Shown one piece after another: positions 7,534-16,528 of a DNA stretch of 64,000 nt. Origin of the DNA: Nocardia sp. (GTDB lineage: Bacteria; Actinomycetota; Actinomycetes; Mycobacteriales; Mycobacteriaceae); contig NZ_JAODNK010000005.1 of NCBI RefSeq assembly GCF_025465275.1, positions 1-64,000 of the forward strand, given 5' to 3'. The stretch's first letter is position 1. Every line of letters starts with the position of its first letter. Below the pieces are notes generated by a model, which saw nothing but the letters and a program-made list of their open reading frames with translations, had not been told where the DNA came from and ran no database searches. A program made the position numbers and the translations under genes.

Positions 7534-9699
7534 ATGGCTTTCGCAACCGAGATCCCGGACGACCTGCCGCTGGCGCATTCCGAGTTCCGGCCTATCGGCG
7601 ATATCGAGCGGGTCGAGGGCCGGTTCCAGGTGGTCAGCGAGCATGTTCCCGCCGGTGACCAGCCCGCCGCCATTGCGGAGCTGGAGCGGCGGATCAATGC
7701 GGGCGAGCGGGATGTGGTGCTGCTCGGCGCGACCGGTACCGGCAAGTCGGCCACTACGGCCTGGTTGATCGAGAAGCTGCAGCGGCCGACCCTGCTCATG
7801 GCCCCCAACAAGACCCTGGCGGCCCAGCTGGCCAATGAGCTGCGCGAGATGCTGCCCAACAATGCGGTCGAGTACTTCGTCTCGTACTACGACTACTACC
7901 AGCCCGAGGCGTACATCGCGCAGACCGATACCTATATCGAGAAGGACAGCTCCGTCAATGACGACGTGGAGCGTCTGCGCCATTCGGCCACCTCCAGCCT
8001 GTTGTCGCGCCGTGATGTCGTGGTGGTGGCCTCGGTGTCCTGCATCTACGGCCTCGGTACGCCGCAGTCCTACCTCGACCGCTCGGTCATGCTGGAGGTC
8101 GGGGAAGAGGTCGATCGCGACAAGCTGCTGCGGCTGCTGGTCGATGTGCAGTACACCCGCAACGATATGTCCTTCACCCGCGGCAGTTTCCGGGTGCGCG
8201 GCGATACCGTCGAAATCATTCCCTCCTACGAGGAATTGGCGATCCGCATCGAATTCTTCGGTGACGAGATCGAGGCGCTCTATTACCTGCACCCGCTCAC
8301 CGGTGATGTGGTGCGGCAGGTGGATATGGTTCGCATTTTCCCGGCGACCCATTATGTCGCCGGTCCCGATCGGATGGAACGGGCAGTCAAAGATATCGAG
8401 GCCGAACTCGAAACGCGTCTGGCCGAATTGGATAAGCAGGGCAAGCTTCTGGAGGCGCAACGATTGCGGATGCGCACCCAATACGACTTGGAGATGATTC
8501 GTCAGGTCGGCTTCTGCTCCGGCATCGAGAATTACTCGCGCCATATCGACGGCCGCGGTGCGGGTACCGCGCCCGCAACGCTCATCGATTATTTCCCCGA
8601 GGATTTCCTGCTCGTCATCGATGAATCGCATGCGACGGTCCCACAAATCGGCGCCATGTACGAGGGCGATATGTCGCGCAAGCGGAATCTGGTGGAGTTC
8701 GGCTTCCGCTTGCCGTCGGCAGTCGACAACCGGCCGCTCACCTGGGAGGAGTTCGCCGACCGCATCGGGCAGACGGTGTACCTCTCCGCCACCCCGGGAA
8801 AGTACGAATTGGGCCAGACCGGTGGCGAATTCGTCGAGCAGGTCATTCGTCCGACCGGCTTGATCGACCCGAAGGTGGTGGTGAAGCCGACCAAGGGGCA
8901 GATCGACGATCTGGTGCACGAGATCCGGCTGCGGGCCGAACGGGACGAGCGGGTGCTGGTCACCACCCTCACCAAGAAGATGTCCGAGGATCTCACCGAC
9001 TATCTGCTCGGGCTCGGCGTGCGGGTGCGCTACCTGCACTCGGAGATCGACACGCTGCGGCGCGTGGAGTTGTTGCGGCAGTTGCGACTCGGCGAGTACG
9101 ACGTTCTGGTCGGCATCAACCTGCTGCGCGAGGGCCTCGACCTGCCGGAGGTTTCGCTGGTCGCGATTCTGGATGCCGATAAGGAAGGCTTCCTGCGCAG
9201 CTCCACCAGCCTCATCCAGACCATCGGCCGTGCGGCGCGCAATGTCTCCGGTGAGGTCCACATGTATGCGGACAAGATCACCGACTCCATGCGGCACGCC
9301 ATTGACGAGACCGATCGCCGCCGCGCCAAACAGGTCGCCTACAACGAAGAGCGCGGCCTCGATCCGCAACCCTTGCGCAAGAAGATCGCCGACATTCTCG
9401 ACACGGTGTACCGCGAGGCCGAGGATACCGAGGTCGAGGTGGGCGGATCCGGCCGCAACTCCAGTCGTGGCCGCCGCGCCCAGGGTGAACCGGGTCGCGC
9501 CGTCAGCGCCGGTGTCTACGAGGGCCGCGATATCAAGTCCATGCCGCGCGCCGAGCTCGCCGACCTGGTCAAGGAGATGACCGCGCAGATGATGAACGCC
9601 GCGCGCGAACTCCAGTTCGAGCTGGCCGGTCGCCTGCGTGACGAAATCGCCGATCTGAAGAAGGAGTTGCGCGGTATGGACGCGGCCGGTCTGCAATGA
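7534..9699 (+). CDS. uvrB: Excinuclease ABC subunit B
   Basis: The DNA-damage verification helicase of nucleotide excision repair. It is loaded by UvrA, opens DNA at the lesion and recruits UvrC. The 721-residue protein has Walker A GATGTGKS (65-72), the damage-probing beta-hairpin region ([11 protein letters not shown] near 115), DESH Walker B, the Q-T-IGRAARN motif VI, and a C-terminal UVR domain ([21 protein letters not shown]) that binds UvrC. ATG 7534 is used; a GTG two codons earlier (7528) is equally possible. The N-terminus has about 30 extra residues before the usual F-VVS start. uvrA lies 11 kb downstream, in the same relative order as in mycobacteria. No clear SOS box was found upstream. 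Confidence 0.97.
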   Translation: MAFATEIPDDLPLAHSEFRPIGDIERVEGRFQVVSEHVPAGDQPAAIAELERRINAGERDVVLLGATGTGKSATTAWLIEKLQRPTLLMAPNKTLAAQLANELREMLPNNAVEYFVSYYDYYQPEAYIAQTDTYIEKDSSVNDDVERLRHSATSSLLSRRDVVVVASVSCIYGLGTPQSYLDRSVMLEVGEEVDRDKLLRLLVDVQYTRNDMSFTRGSFRVRGDTVEIIPSYEELAIRIEFFGDEIEALYYLHPLTGDVVRQVDMVRIFPATHYVAGPDRMERAVKDIEAELETRLAELDKQGKLLEAQRLRMRTQYDLEMIRQVGFCSGIENYSRHIDGRGAGTAPATLIDYFPEDFLLVIDESHATVPQIGAMYEGDMSRKRNLVEFGFRLPSAVDNRPLTWEEFADRIGQTVYLSATPGKYELGQTGGEFVEQVIRPTGLIDPKVVVKPTKGQIDDLVHEIRLRAERDERVLVTTLTKKMSEDLTDYLLGLGVRVRYLHSEIDTLRRVELLRQLRLGEYDVLVGINLLREGLDLPEVSLVAILDADKEGFLRSSTSLIQTIGRAARNVSGEVHMYADKITDSMRHAIDETDRRRAKQVAYNEERGLDPQPLRKKIADILDTVYREAEDTEVEVGGSGRNSSRGRRAQGEPGRAVSAGVYEGRDIKSMPRAELADLVKEMTAQMMNAARELQFELAGRLRDEIADLKKELRGMDAAGLQ

Positions 9700-9756
9700 G
9701 TGACGACAACTGTTCGCGGCGCGCCGGTTCGGATCCTGTAGGAAGGCGATAGCCGC

Positions 9757-10650
9757 ATGGCCGGTGAGGATTCGGTGCACTCGGAGTCGTCCGACCTGCT
9801 CCCGGAGGCGTATGCCCCGCGCCCGGTGCCGCCGCCGGAGACGGCGAAAGGAATTCTGCGCCCGCGGGAGCAGATCGCCGTCAGCAACCACAGTCGTTTG
9901 CCGGCCGGCGAACAGGTCAGTCGCTATGTCGAGTTCTACTGGTCGGTGCGCTGGGACCGGCGGGGTCAGCCGCCCTACATCGCCGAGGTGCTGGGTTTTC
10001 CGGTGGTCAATATGACCTTCGAGCACACGCCCGATCAGCACGGCGGCTTCGTCACCGGCGTCTGGACCACCAAGTACGTGCGTGAATTGGCCGGTGTCGG
10101 TGAGACATTCGGCGTGAAGTTCCGCCCGGGTGGCTTCGGCGCGTTCACCGGATTAGACGTCGGCTCGCTGCGCGATACCGCGCTGCCGCTGACCGAGGTG
10201 CTTCCCGAGGCCGGAGATCTGGCCGACCGGATTCTGGCCGATCCGGACGACGAGAGTCGCCGCACTCTGGTCGAGACGTTCCTCGTCGAGGCCGCCGCCC
10301 GCCGCGCGGTCGCCGATGACACCGCCTACCGCCTGGTGCTGCGCATCATGGACGCCATGGAGACCGATCGCGAACTCACCCGCGTCGACCAGGTCACCGA
10401 GCGTTTCGACACGCCGATACGTACCCTGCAGCGGCTGTTCCGCCGCTATGTCGGGGTCAGCCCGAAGTGGGTGCTGCGCCGTTTCCGGCTGCAGGACGGC
10501 GCGCAGTTGCTGGCGGAGGGCCGCACCTCCGATCTGGCCGCCCTCGCGCTGGACCTCGGCTACTTCGATCAGGCCCATTTCTCCCGCGAGTTCGCGCAGG
10601 AGATCGGGATGGCTCCGCTGGAATACGCCCGACTCTCGCTACTGTCCTGA
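9757..10650 (+). CDS. AraC-family transcriptional regulator
   Basis: A 297-residue regulator. Residues about 30-170 form a beta-rich sensor domain of the type found in DUF6597-type AraC proteins (YVEFYWSVRW, FVTGVWTTKYVRELAGVGETFGVKFRPGGFGAF). The C-terminal 100 residues are the double HTH: first helix pair RVDQVTERFDTPIRTLQRLFRRYVGVSPKWVLRRFRLQ, second DLAALALDLGYFDQAHFSREFAQEIGMAPLEYAR. A good SD (GGAAGG) precedes ATG 9757. The gene follows uvrB by 57 bp and precedes a DoxX membrane protein by 90 bp on the same strand, which makes the latter the most likely target. The inducer is unknown. Confidence 0.88.
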   Translation: MAGEDSVHSESSDLLPEAYAPRPVPPPETAKGILRPREQIAVSNHSRLPAGEQVSRYVEFYWSVRWDRRGQPPYIAEVLGFPVVNMTFEHTPDQHGGFVTGVWTTKYVRELAGVGETFGVKFRPGGFGAFTGLDVGSLRDTALPLTEVLPEAGDLADRILADPDDESRRTLVETFLVEAAARRAVADDTAYRLVLRIMDAMETDRELTRVDQVTERFDTPIRTLQRLFRRYVGVSPKWVLRRFRLQDGAQLLAEGRTSDLAALALDLGYFDQAHFSREFAQEIGMAPLEYARLSLLS

Positions 10651-10740
10651 TCAGGACAAAGATCGGAAATAAGCACGCCTCATCAACGGTTGGTTGCCAT
10701 ATCACCTTGCGGCAACCACGCAATCGATAAGGAGCGGGCC

Positions 10741-11157
10741 ATGGATGTTCTGGTGCTGATCGGGCGAATCCTCTTCGTACTACTATTTCTGGCCTCGGGC
10801 GTCGGGCACCTCACCCAGACCGAGGCAATGGCACAGTATGCGCAGTTCAAGGGAATCCCGGCGGCCAAGCTGTCGGTATTCGGCTCGGGTGTCCTACTGG
10901 TCCTCGGCGGTCTGAGCGTGCTGCTCGGCGTCTGGGCCGATCTGGGCGCCCTGCTGCTGCTCATTTTCCTGCTGCCGACCGCCTTCCTGATGCATGCTTT
11001 CTGGAAGGAAACCGATCCGCAGGCCAAGCAGACCGAGATGATCTCCTTCAACAAGGACATCTCGCTGGCCGGTGCGGCGCTCATGCTGTTCGCCTTCTTC
11101 GCCTACGTCGGCGGCGATCTCGGATTGACGCTGACAGGACCGCTTTTCAGCCTCTGA
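10741..11157 (+). CDS. DoxX-family membrane protein
   Basis: A 138-residue integral membrane protein with four hydrophobic segments (residues about 3-22, 42-62, 66-84 and 110-130). The motif SGVGHLTQTEAMAQYAQFKGIPAAKL is typical of the DoxX/YphA group. Mycobacterial DoxX proteins (Rv3005c, with SodA and SseA) act in resistance to redox stress; the role of this one is inferred only from the family. ATG 10741 has an excellent SD (AAGGAG, 7 nt upstream). It lies downstream of an AraC regulator on the same strand. Confidence 0.8.
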   Translation: MDVLVLIGRILFVLLFLASGVGHLTQTEAMAQYAQFKGIPAAKLSVFGSGVLLVLGGLSVLLGVWADLGALLLLIFLLPTAFLMHAFWKETDPQAKQTEMISFNKDISLAGAALMLFAFFAYVGGDLGLTLTGPLFSL

Positions 11158-11459
11158 ACCGTACTGCTGCGGCGTTTCGTGCCCAAAAGGCGAAGCACGA
11201 GATAGGCTTTGACGGGTCTGGCTGGGGGCGAAAACCAAGCCGTCGGTCAGGTAGTCAGCCGCTTTTGTGAAGCCGTCCAGGCGAGTTGCGTCGGACGTGA
11301 AAAGCTCGATGGAAACCAGGTAAGACCTGCGATTCTGTAGGCGGTGGTACTGCCACGAGCAGACCTGGGGCTGCGGTTTCAGGTCAACCCTGGTGGAGTA
11401 ATCGATCAGGTCTTGAGACGTGTGGAGGCTCGCATGTTTCACGAACGGAAGAGGAACGT
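11158..11459. other. Gap of visibly lower GC content with no certain gene
   Basis: This 300-bp stretch has more A/T than the flanks. On the minus strand it is open and reads like ordinary protein in places (QVCSWQYHRLQNRRSYLVSIELFTSDATRLDGF, about 11250-11370), but no start or SD is evident and no family is recognised. It could be a gene remnant or chance. Confidence 0.3.
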
Positions 11460-11516
11460 ATGAACGTTCTGAGCGTGATTCTCGGCTGGTTCTGGGCCGA
11501 CTATCACGATCTGTGA
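11460..11516 (+). CDS. Candidate 18-residue hydrophobic peptide
   Basis: The peptide MNVLSVILGWFWADYHDL is encoded from an ATG preceded by GGAAGAGGAACGT (purine-rich SD at proper spacing). A stable hairpin starts 14 bp after the stop codon. A start, SD, hydrophobic N-terminal half and closely placed terminator together suggest a real micropeptide gene rather than chance. It could be a small membrane peptide; I do not recognise it. The 335 bp after it (11517-11851) contain the hairpin and the usp promoter region only. Confidence 0.4.
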   Translation: MNVLSVILGWFWADYHDL

Positions 11517-11529
11517 GGTAGCGGATTTG

Positions 11530-11567
11530 CGGCCCATCCAGTGCGTGCAAACGCGCCGGATGGGCCG
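11530..11567 (+). terminator. Hairpin after the 18-codon gene
   Basis: CGGCCCATCC (11530-11539) pairs with GGATGGGCCG (11558-11567). An inner GCGT/ACGC stem closes on a GCAA loop. No T-run. Confidence 0.6.
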
Positions 11568-11851
11568 ATCCGTATCCCGTAGAAATCCTGTGTTGTGACG
11601 AATGTCCCAGGGGCACAATGGTGTTGGCGATTTGTGGTGTTTCACACTGCCGGTGGGGAATTCGCTGGTAGCCGGTGCCGTATGCGCAGCGTGCGGGGAA
11701 TGTGTGACAGCCCCGGTGCGGCACGCAACTGTGATGTGTTGCGATATCGAAAATTTCCGCCGGTTATGCCGCTATTGTCAGGCGCAGTTGCCGCGGCGGT
11801 AACTACGGAACGTAGACACCGCGGCCCCAACCTTTGTACTTGGAGGAGAGA

Positions 11852-12304
11852 ATGACCGCCTACCGGACGATCGTCGTCGGTACCGATGGCTCGGACTCGT
11901 CGTACGTCGCCGTCGAGCGGGCCGCTGCTCTGGCCGGCGCCGCGGGCGCGACGCTGTACATCGCCTGCGCGTACTACCCGACCGACGACCGCGACGTCGC
12001 AGCCGCCGCGGACGTACTGAAGGACGAGGCCTACCAGGTGCGCGGCTCCGCGCCGACCAGCGAGATCCTGCGCGTGGCGCGCGACAAGGCAATTGCCGCG
12101 GGCGCTACCAATGTGGTGGAGAAGGCTGTTGTCGGCGAGCCCGTCGAATCGCTGCTCACCCTGCTCAAGGAGCTCGACGCCGACCTGCTCGTGGTCGGTA
12201 ACCGTGGCCTCAACACCCTCGCGGGTCGTCTGCTCGGCTCCGTGCCGTCGGACGTGGCCCGCAAGTCCCGCAGCGACGTGCTCATCGTGCACACCGTGCG
12301 TTGA
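11852..12304 (+). CDS. Universal stress protein (Rv1636-like)
   Basis: A 150-residue cytoplasmic UspA-fold protein, closely resembling M. tuberculosis Rv1636 (TB15.3), a cAMP-binding universal stress protein. It opens YRTIVVGTDGSDSSYVAVERAA, has the helical middle ADVLKDEAYQVRG, and ends with the nucleotide-binding motif VVGNRGLNTLAGRLLGSVPSDVARKSRSDVLIVHT (G-2x-G-9x-G-S/T pattern). ATG 11852 follows a perfect SD (GGAGGAGAG). Position between uvrB and uvrA is as in mycobacteria. A series of hairpins separates it from the convergent helD-like gene. Confidence 0.92.
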   Translation: MTAYRTIVVGTDGSDSSYVAVERAAALAGAAGATLYIACAYYPTDDRDVAAAADVLKDEAYQVRGSAPTSEILRVARDKAIAAGATNVVEKAVVGEPVESLLTLLKELDADLLVVGNRGLNTLAGRLLGSVPSDVARKSRSDVLIVHTVR

Positions 12305-12307
12305 TAA

Positions 12308-12464
12308 GTGGGGGCTTCGCCCCCACACCCCCGAAAGGGGATAGGAGGGCGTCGCCCCCGAGCCCATCGACAGCAAAGCGGCCGTGGCCAATTGGTCACG
12401 GCCGCTTTGCGTCCTGTGCGCTGAACCCGCGTGGGTTGGGGTTCGGGGGCCTTGCCCCCGAACC
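12308..12464. terminator. Cluster of three hairpins between convergent usp and helD-like genes
   Basis: Three inverted repeats: GTGGGGGC-TTC-GCCCCCAC (12308-12326); GCAAAGCGGCCGTG (12373-12386) with CACGGCCGCTTTGC (12397-12410), 14 perfect bp around a near-palindromic core; and GGTTCGGGGGC-CTT-GCCCCCGAACC (12440-12464). The middle one is the best bidirectional terminator. Confidence 0.75.
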
Positions 12465-12469
12465 GCTTC

Positions 12470-14863
12470 TCACCGCAAGCGGTGCAGGACCTCCGGCAGG
12501 TCCTCGGTGTGCGCCACCGAGAGTCGCTGCGTGGAGCGGGTCAGCGCCACGTACAGGTCGTTCATCCCGCGGGGCGATTCGTCGAGGATCTGCTGCGGTT
12601 CGACGAGGATGACCGCGTCGAACTCCAGGCCTTTGACCTCGTGCACGGTCAGCACGCGGGCCGAATCATCGGTCAGGTGCGCCAGTTTCGCGGCCGCGTC
12701 GTGCGGGACGATGACCGCGGTGGTGCCCGGATGCTCGGCCTCGGCAGCCACCAGCCGGCCTACCTCGGCGGCGAGGCCGGCGGCCGCCACACGGTGTGCG
12801 GTGGGCTGGAAGCCGGAATCGCGGATCGACCGGGGGATGGAGGCGCCCGGATCGATCTCGGCCAGCACATCGGCGGCGACCGCCATGATTTCGGCGGGCG
12901 TGCGGTAGTTGACCGTCAGCTCGGTGAGCTTCCAGCGTTTGGCCACATAGGGTTCCAGCACCTGTTGCCAGGAGGACGCGCCGGCCGGATCGCCGGTCTG
13001 GGCGACATCTCCGACGGCGGTGATCCACCGATTCGGAATGCGGCGCATGACCATTCGCCACGCCATCTCCGAAAGCTCCTGCGCCTCATCGACGATGACG
13101 TGCCCGTAGGTCCAGGTGCGGTCCCCGGCGGCGCGCTCGGCGGTGGTCTGGCTGGTGCGCACCTGCTGGCGCTCGGCGAGCTGGCCGGCGTCGATGAGGT
13201 CGTAGGCCATGAGCAGTTCGGGATCGAGGTCGTCCTCGAGGTCCTGCGGCGCGGAGCCGGTGAGGATATCGAGGGCGTCCTGGGCCTCGGCGATCTGGGC
13301 GCGCCAGCGCCGGCGGGACCGTTCGCGCTCCTCGCTGTCGTCGATGCCGAGCAGTTCGGCCAGCTCGTCCAGCAGTGGGGCATCGGCATCGCTGAATTCG
13401 CCACTGTCGGTGCGCTGCAACTCGGCTCGGTCGGCCGGGCTGAGCTGACTTGCGGCATCGGCCAGGCGCTTGGGATCGGCCCACAGTCCGCCCAGCACAT
13501 CCTGCGGGGTGAGCAGCGGCCACAGCGCCGCGATGGCGCGCTGGATATCGGCGTCGGCGCGCATTTCGTCGCGAATCTCGGTGAGATCGGCCTGGCTCAA
13601 CAGGTTTCGCCCACCGAGCGGGTCGGCGCCGATGAGCGCGGCCAACTGATCGGTGAGCGCGTCCACCACCCCGGCGGCGAAAATAGGCCGGGCCAGGTTG
13701 TGCGGCCGCCGCGAGGAGCGGGCGCGGCCCCGCGCCTTGGTGACAACGCGGCGGTCCAGGCTTAGTTCGCGCCCGTCGAAGTGCAGCCGCACCGGATCCT
13801 TCGGGATCTCCTGCCAGTCCCGCACCGCTCGCTTGAGCACCTCGAGCATCTCCAGCGAACCCTTGAGCTGTCCGGCCCGCAGCGAATCCTCCAGTGTGGC
13901 TTGCACTCCGGGATACAGATTGCCGACGGTGGACAGCAGCACACCGGTCTCACCGAGCGAGGGCAGCACCTGCCCGATGTAGTCGAGGAAGGTGGAGTTG
14001 GGGCCGATGATGAGCACACCGGCCTTGTCCAGCTGTTTGCGGTAGGTGTACAGCAGATAGGCGGCACGGTGCAGCGCGACCGCGGTCTTACCGGTGCCGG
14101 GACCACCCTGCACCACGAGCACGCTCTTGTGCTCGGAGCGGATGATCGCATCCTGTTCGTGCTGAATGGTTTCGACGATGTCGTTCATATGCCCGGTGCG
14201 TGCGGCATTGAGCGCGGCCAGCAGTGCGCTCTCGCTGCCCACGCCGCCGTCGCTGCTGATCACACCGTCGCGACGGGCCGTCCCGAGATCGAGGTATTCG
14301 TCATTGACCGAGGTGACTTTGCGATTGCGGGTGCGAATGTGCCGCCGCCGCGTGATGCCGTCCGGTGCGGCGGTGGTGGCCAGATAGAACGGCCGCGCCA
14401 TGGGCGCACGCCAGTCCAGTAGCAGCGTCTCGTAGTCGTCGGTCTCGTCGAGGATGCCGATGCGGCCGATATAGCGCTTCTCGCCTTCGCCGGAAGCGCC
14501 GTTCCCGTTCGACGAAGCGCTGCCGTTGGACGAGGCACTGCCATTGGACGAGGCCCCGTCCGCCGGCTCGTCGCTCTCGGCCAGGTCGATGCGTCCGAAG
14601 CACAGCCCGTGCTCGGCGGCGTCGTACTTGGATAGGTCTTCGGAGTAGAGCTGGGTGAACGATTCCCGTTCACTACGAGCCTGCGGCGTGCCGCCGGTCT
14701 CCAGCAGGACGGTGCGCAGTCGGCGTTGCGCGTATTCGCGCATCCCGTCGAGCCGCTCGTAGAGCAGTGTCAGGTGCTGTTGTTCGCGTTCCAGCTCCGC
14801 CGCCGTCTTGGTGGCTTCGGACGGTGACGCGGACACAGAACGCTCCTCGGTGAGGTCGGGCAA
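12470..14863 (-). CDS. helD: HelD-type RNA polymerase-associated helicase-like ATPase
   Basis: A 797-residue SF1 (UvrD/Rep-like) ATPase of the HelD class. In actinobacteria HelD inserts into RNA polymerase channels, removes nucleic acid and recycles the enzyme; relatives can protect against rifampicin. Visible parts: an N-terminal coiled coil (ELEREQQHLTLLYERLDGMREYAQRRLRTVL), a domain with DWRAPMARPFYLA, Walker A GGPGTGKTA (about 253-260), an acidic loop APQDLEDDLDPEL that probably corresponds to the primary-channel loop, Walker B VIVDEAQELSEMAW, TVNYRTPAEI, and the motif VI region YVALTRSTQRL. TTG at 14863 is chosen because AAGGAG stands 7 nt before it; the longer GTG start would place that SD inside the gene. 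A Ser-Asn-Gly-Ser-Ala repeat occupies residues 104-125. It converges on the universal stress gene. Confidence 0.87.
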   Translation of the reverse strand: MPDLTEERSVSASPSEATKTAAELEREQQHLTLLYERLDGMREYAQRRLRTVLLETGGTPQARSERESFTQLYSEDLSKYDAAEHGLCFGRIDLAESDEPADGASSNGSASSNGSASSNGNGASGEGEKRYIGRIGILDETDDYETLLLDWRAPMARPFYLATTAAPDGITRRRHIRTRNRKVTSVNDEYLDLGTARRDGVISSDGGVGSESALLAALNAARTGHMNDIVETIQHEQDAIIRSEHKSVLVVQGGPGTGKTAVALHRAAYLLYTYRKQLDKAGVLIIGPNSTFLDYIGQVLPSLGETGVLLSTVGNLYPGVQATLEDSLRAGQLKGSLEMLEVLKRAVRDWQEIPKDPVRLHFDGRELSLDRRVVTKARGRARSSRRPHNLARPIFAAGVVDALTDQLAALIGADPLGGRNLLSQADLTEIRDEMRADADIQRAIAALWPLLTPQDVLGGLWADPKRLADAASQLSPADRAELQRTDSGEFSDADAPLLDELAELLGIDDSEERERSRRRWRAQIAEAQDALDILTGSAPQDLEDDLDPELLMAYDLIDAGQLAERQQVRTSQTTAERAAGDRTWTYGHVIVDEAQELSEMAWRMVMRRIPNRWITAVGDVAQTGDPAGASSWQQVLEPYVAKRWKLTELTVNYRTPAEIMAVAADVLAEIDPGASIPRSIRDSGFQPTAHRVAAAGLAAEVGRLVAAEAEHPGTTAVIVPHDAAAKLAHLTDDSARVLTVHEVKGLEFDAVILVEPQQILDESPRGMNDLYVALTRSTQRLSVAHTEDLPEVLHRLR
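14489..14554 (-). repeat. In-frame Ser-Asn-Gly minisatellite in helD
   Basis: Codes for three tandem copies of a unit SSNGSA/SSNGNGA in an acidic, disordered N-terminal linker. The DNA repeats (GACGAGGC.. type units) are nearly identical, so the count could vary between strains. Confidence 0.7.
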
Positions 14864-15018
14864 AACGGAACTCCTTGTCACCACGCGGTGCTGGGGCGCA
14901 CGGCGCGCGAACCATCGAGAACAGAGTTGTCGAGTCTAGTTCGCGTTTCCCCGGCTCGCCGTATCGGCTGGTGAAGCGTGACGAGCGGCTCAGGCTGGGC
15001 AGGTCAGGCTGGGTACAT

Positions 15019-16362
15019 TCAAGACGCGTGCGTGCTGTCGCTACGGCGAGTCAGTGTGTTGTCCCGGTGCCCCGGCGGTTTCGCCCGATACATGGCGATA
15101 TCGGCGTCGTGCAGGACGGCTTCCGGTGTGCGTGCGTCGCCGGCGTGCAGCGGCGTGATGCCGATGCTGGCATTGACCTGTATGCGATGCCCGCGCGCGA
15201 TGATCGGCTCGGCCATGGTCTGGCGCAGCCGGGCGACCAGGGCTTCCAGATCCTCACCGAGGGTGCGCCCGGACAGCAGCACCAGGAATTCGTCACCGCC
15301 GATGCGCCCCACGATGTCATCGGAGCGCAGGCCGCGCTGCAGCCGCTGCGCCACGATCTGCAGGACCGTATCGCCGATGGCATGCCCGAGCGTGTCATTG
15401 ATGATCTTGAAACCGTCCAGGTCGATGAACAGCACCGTGGAGACCGGCAGATCCTCACTGGTGCCCAGCGCACCTGCCAAGCGGGACAAAACAAGCGCCC
15501 GATTGGCCAGCCCGGTCAGCGGATCATGGGTGGCCTGGTACTCCAATTGCCTTCGGCTGGCCCGGAATTCGGTGATGTCATTGAACGATGACACCGCGGG
15601 GGAGTTGGGGTCCTCCGGATTCAGCAGGCGGCTGCTGGCCGAGAGCCAGCGCCGCTGCCCGTCGGGACGATCCACCCCGAAGACGAAGCGCGTGACCGTT
15701 TCTCCGGTGGCGAGGGTGCGGATGACCGGCGTCCAGGTCGGCGGCATCGGCTGGGCATTGGCATCGAGTAGGCACAGCGGGAGATCGTCGAGGCGAGTGC
15801 CGATCAGATCGTCGGCGTCATAACCGAATATGCGGCGCGCCGCCGGATTCGCCGATTCGATATGCCCCTCCCGGTCGATGACCACCACGCCCTCCTCCAA
15901 TTGCGAGACCACGGTGGTGAAGAACTGCTCGGCCCGCGCCTGCGCGGCCTCGGCGCGGCGCTGCGGGGTCAGATCGTGCACCACCACCTGATAGGCGAGC
16001 CGGTTCTGCCACGCGGTGAGCACCGATACGGTCTCCGCGTCCAAGGTGCTGCCGTCACAGCGCACCAGCGCCAATTCGGCGGGCTCGGAAGCGGTTCCGG
16101 CAATCGTGAGGCGCCGTATGCGCTCCAGCATGCCGGGAATGTCGCGTGCCTCCACAAAATCGGCGACGGGTGCTCCGACGACATCGTCGACGGAGGTGGC
16201 GCCGAGCAGCCGCAGCATGGCCGGATTGGCGTAAACGATGGTGCCGCGTTCGTGGACCACTACCCCGTCGGGGCTGTGCTCCACCAGCGTGCGGTACCGC
16301 TGGGCCAGCTGTTCGGCATCGGTCGGGGTATTTGCCCGATCGTTACCAACCACCTCAAGCAC
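15019..16362 (-). CDS. PAS-PAS-GGDEF diguanylate cyclase
   Basis: A 447-residue cytoplasmic enzyme predicted to make cyclic di-GMP from two GTP. Two PAS domains come first (residues about 20-130 with PDGVVVHERGTIVYANPAMLRLLG, and 140-265 with LEEGVVVIDREGHIESANPAARRIFGY), then a GGDEF domain (275-435) opening DPLTGLANRALVLSRL. The catalytic motif GGDEF is intact at 355-359. The inhibitory I-site RxxD (RSDD, 346-349) stands exactly five residues before it, so product inhibition is expected. There is no EAL domain. Start is GTG at 16362; an alternative GTG three codons in is possible. No transmembrane segment is seen, so sensing is probably of a cytoplasmic signal. Confidence 0.9.
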   Translation of the reverse strand: MLEVVGNDRANTPTDAEQLAQRYRTLVEHSPDGVVVHERGTIVYANPAMLRLLGATSVDDVVGAPVADFVEARDIPGMLERIRRLTIAGTASEPAELALVRCDGSTLDAETVSVLTAWQNRLAYQVVVHDLTPQRRAEAAQARAEQFFTTVVSQLEEGVVVIDREGHIESANPAARRIFGYDADDLIGTRLDDLPLCLLDANAQPMPPTWTPVIRTLATGETVTRFVFGVDRPDGQRRWLSASSRLLNPEDPNSPAVSSFNDITEFRASRRQLEYQATHDPLTGLANRALVLSRLAGALGTSEDLPVSTVLFIDLDGFKIINDTLGHAIGDTVLQIVAQRLQRGLRSDDIVGRIGGDEFLVLLSGRTLGEDLEALVARLRQTMAEPIIARGHRIQVNASIGITPLHAGDARTPEAVLHDADIAMYRAKPPGHRDNTLTRRSDSTHAS

Positions 16363-16528
16363 CCCCTGATCGTCGGTGAAACGCGTCGCTGGAGCTCGGC
16401 ACTATTGTGTGATCGGCGAGGTTTGCTGGAGACCGCACCAACCGCTATTGGATCAATCACAGTTCCGCACAGCATCGGCCTGCTACTGGCGATCATTACA
16501 GGCACCGGCTCCGGGAAGGAACGATGCA

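Noticed and set aside
7432..10041. 869-codon minus-strand open frame opposite uvrB
   Set aside because: It is the mirror frame of uvrB and part of the AraC gene, His/Gly/Arg-rich without any recognisable domain; long antisense frames are common at this GC content.
11595..11802. Cys-rich frame (CAACGEC..CRYC) upstream of the universal stress gene
   Set aside because: Looks zinc-finger-like, but there is no SD, it extends into the usp promoter region and resembles no family.
12431..13765. 444-codon plus-strand open frame opposite the HelD-like gene
   Set aside because: Antisense shadow of the helicase core; Gly/Arg/His-rich composition and no start signal.
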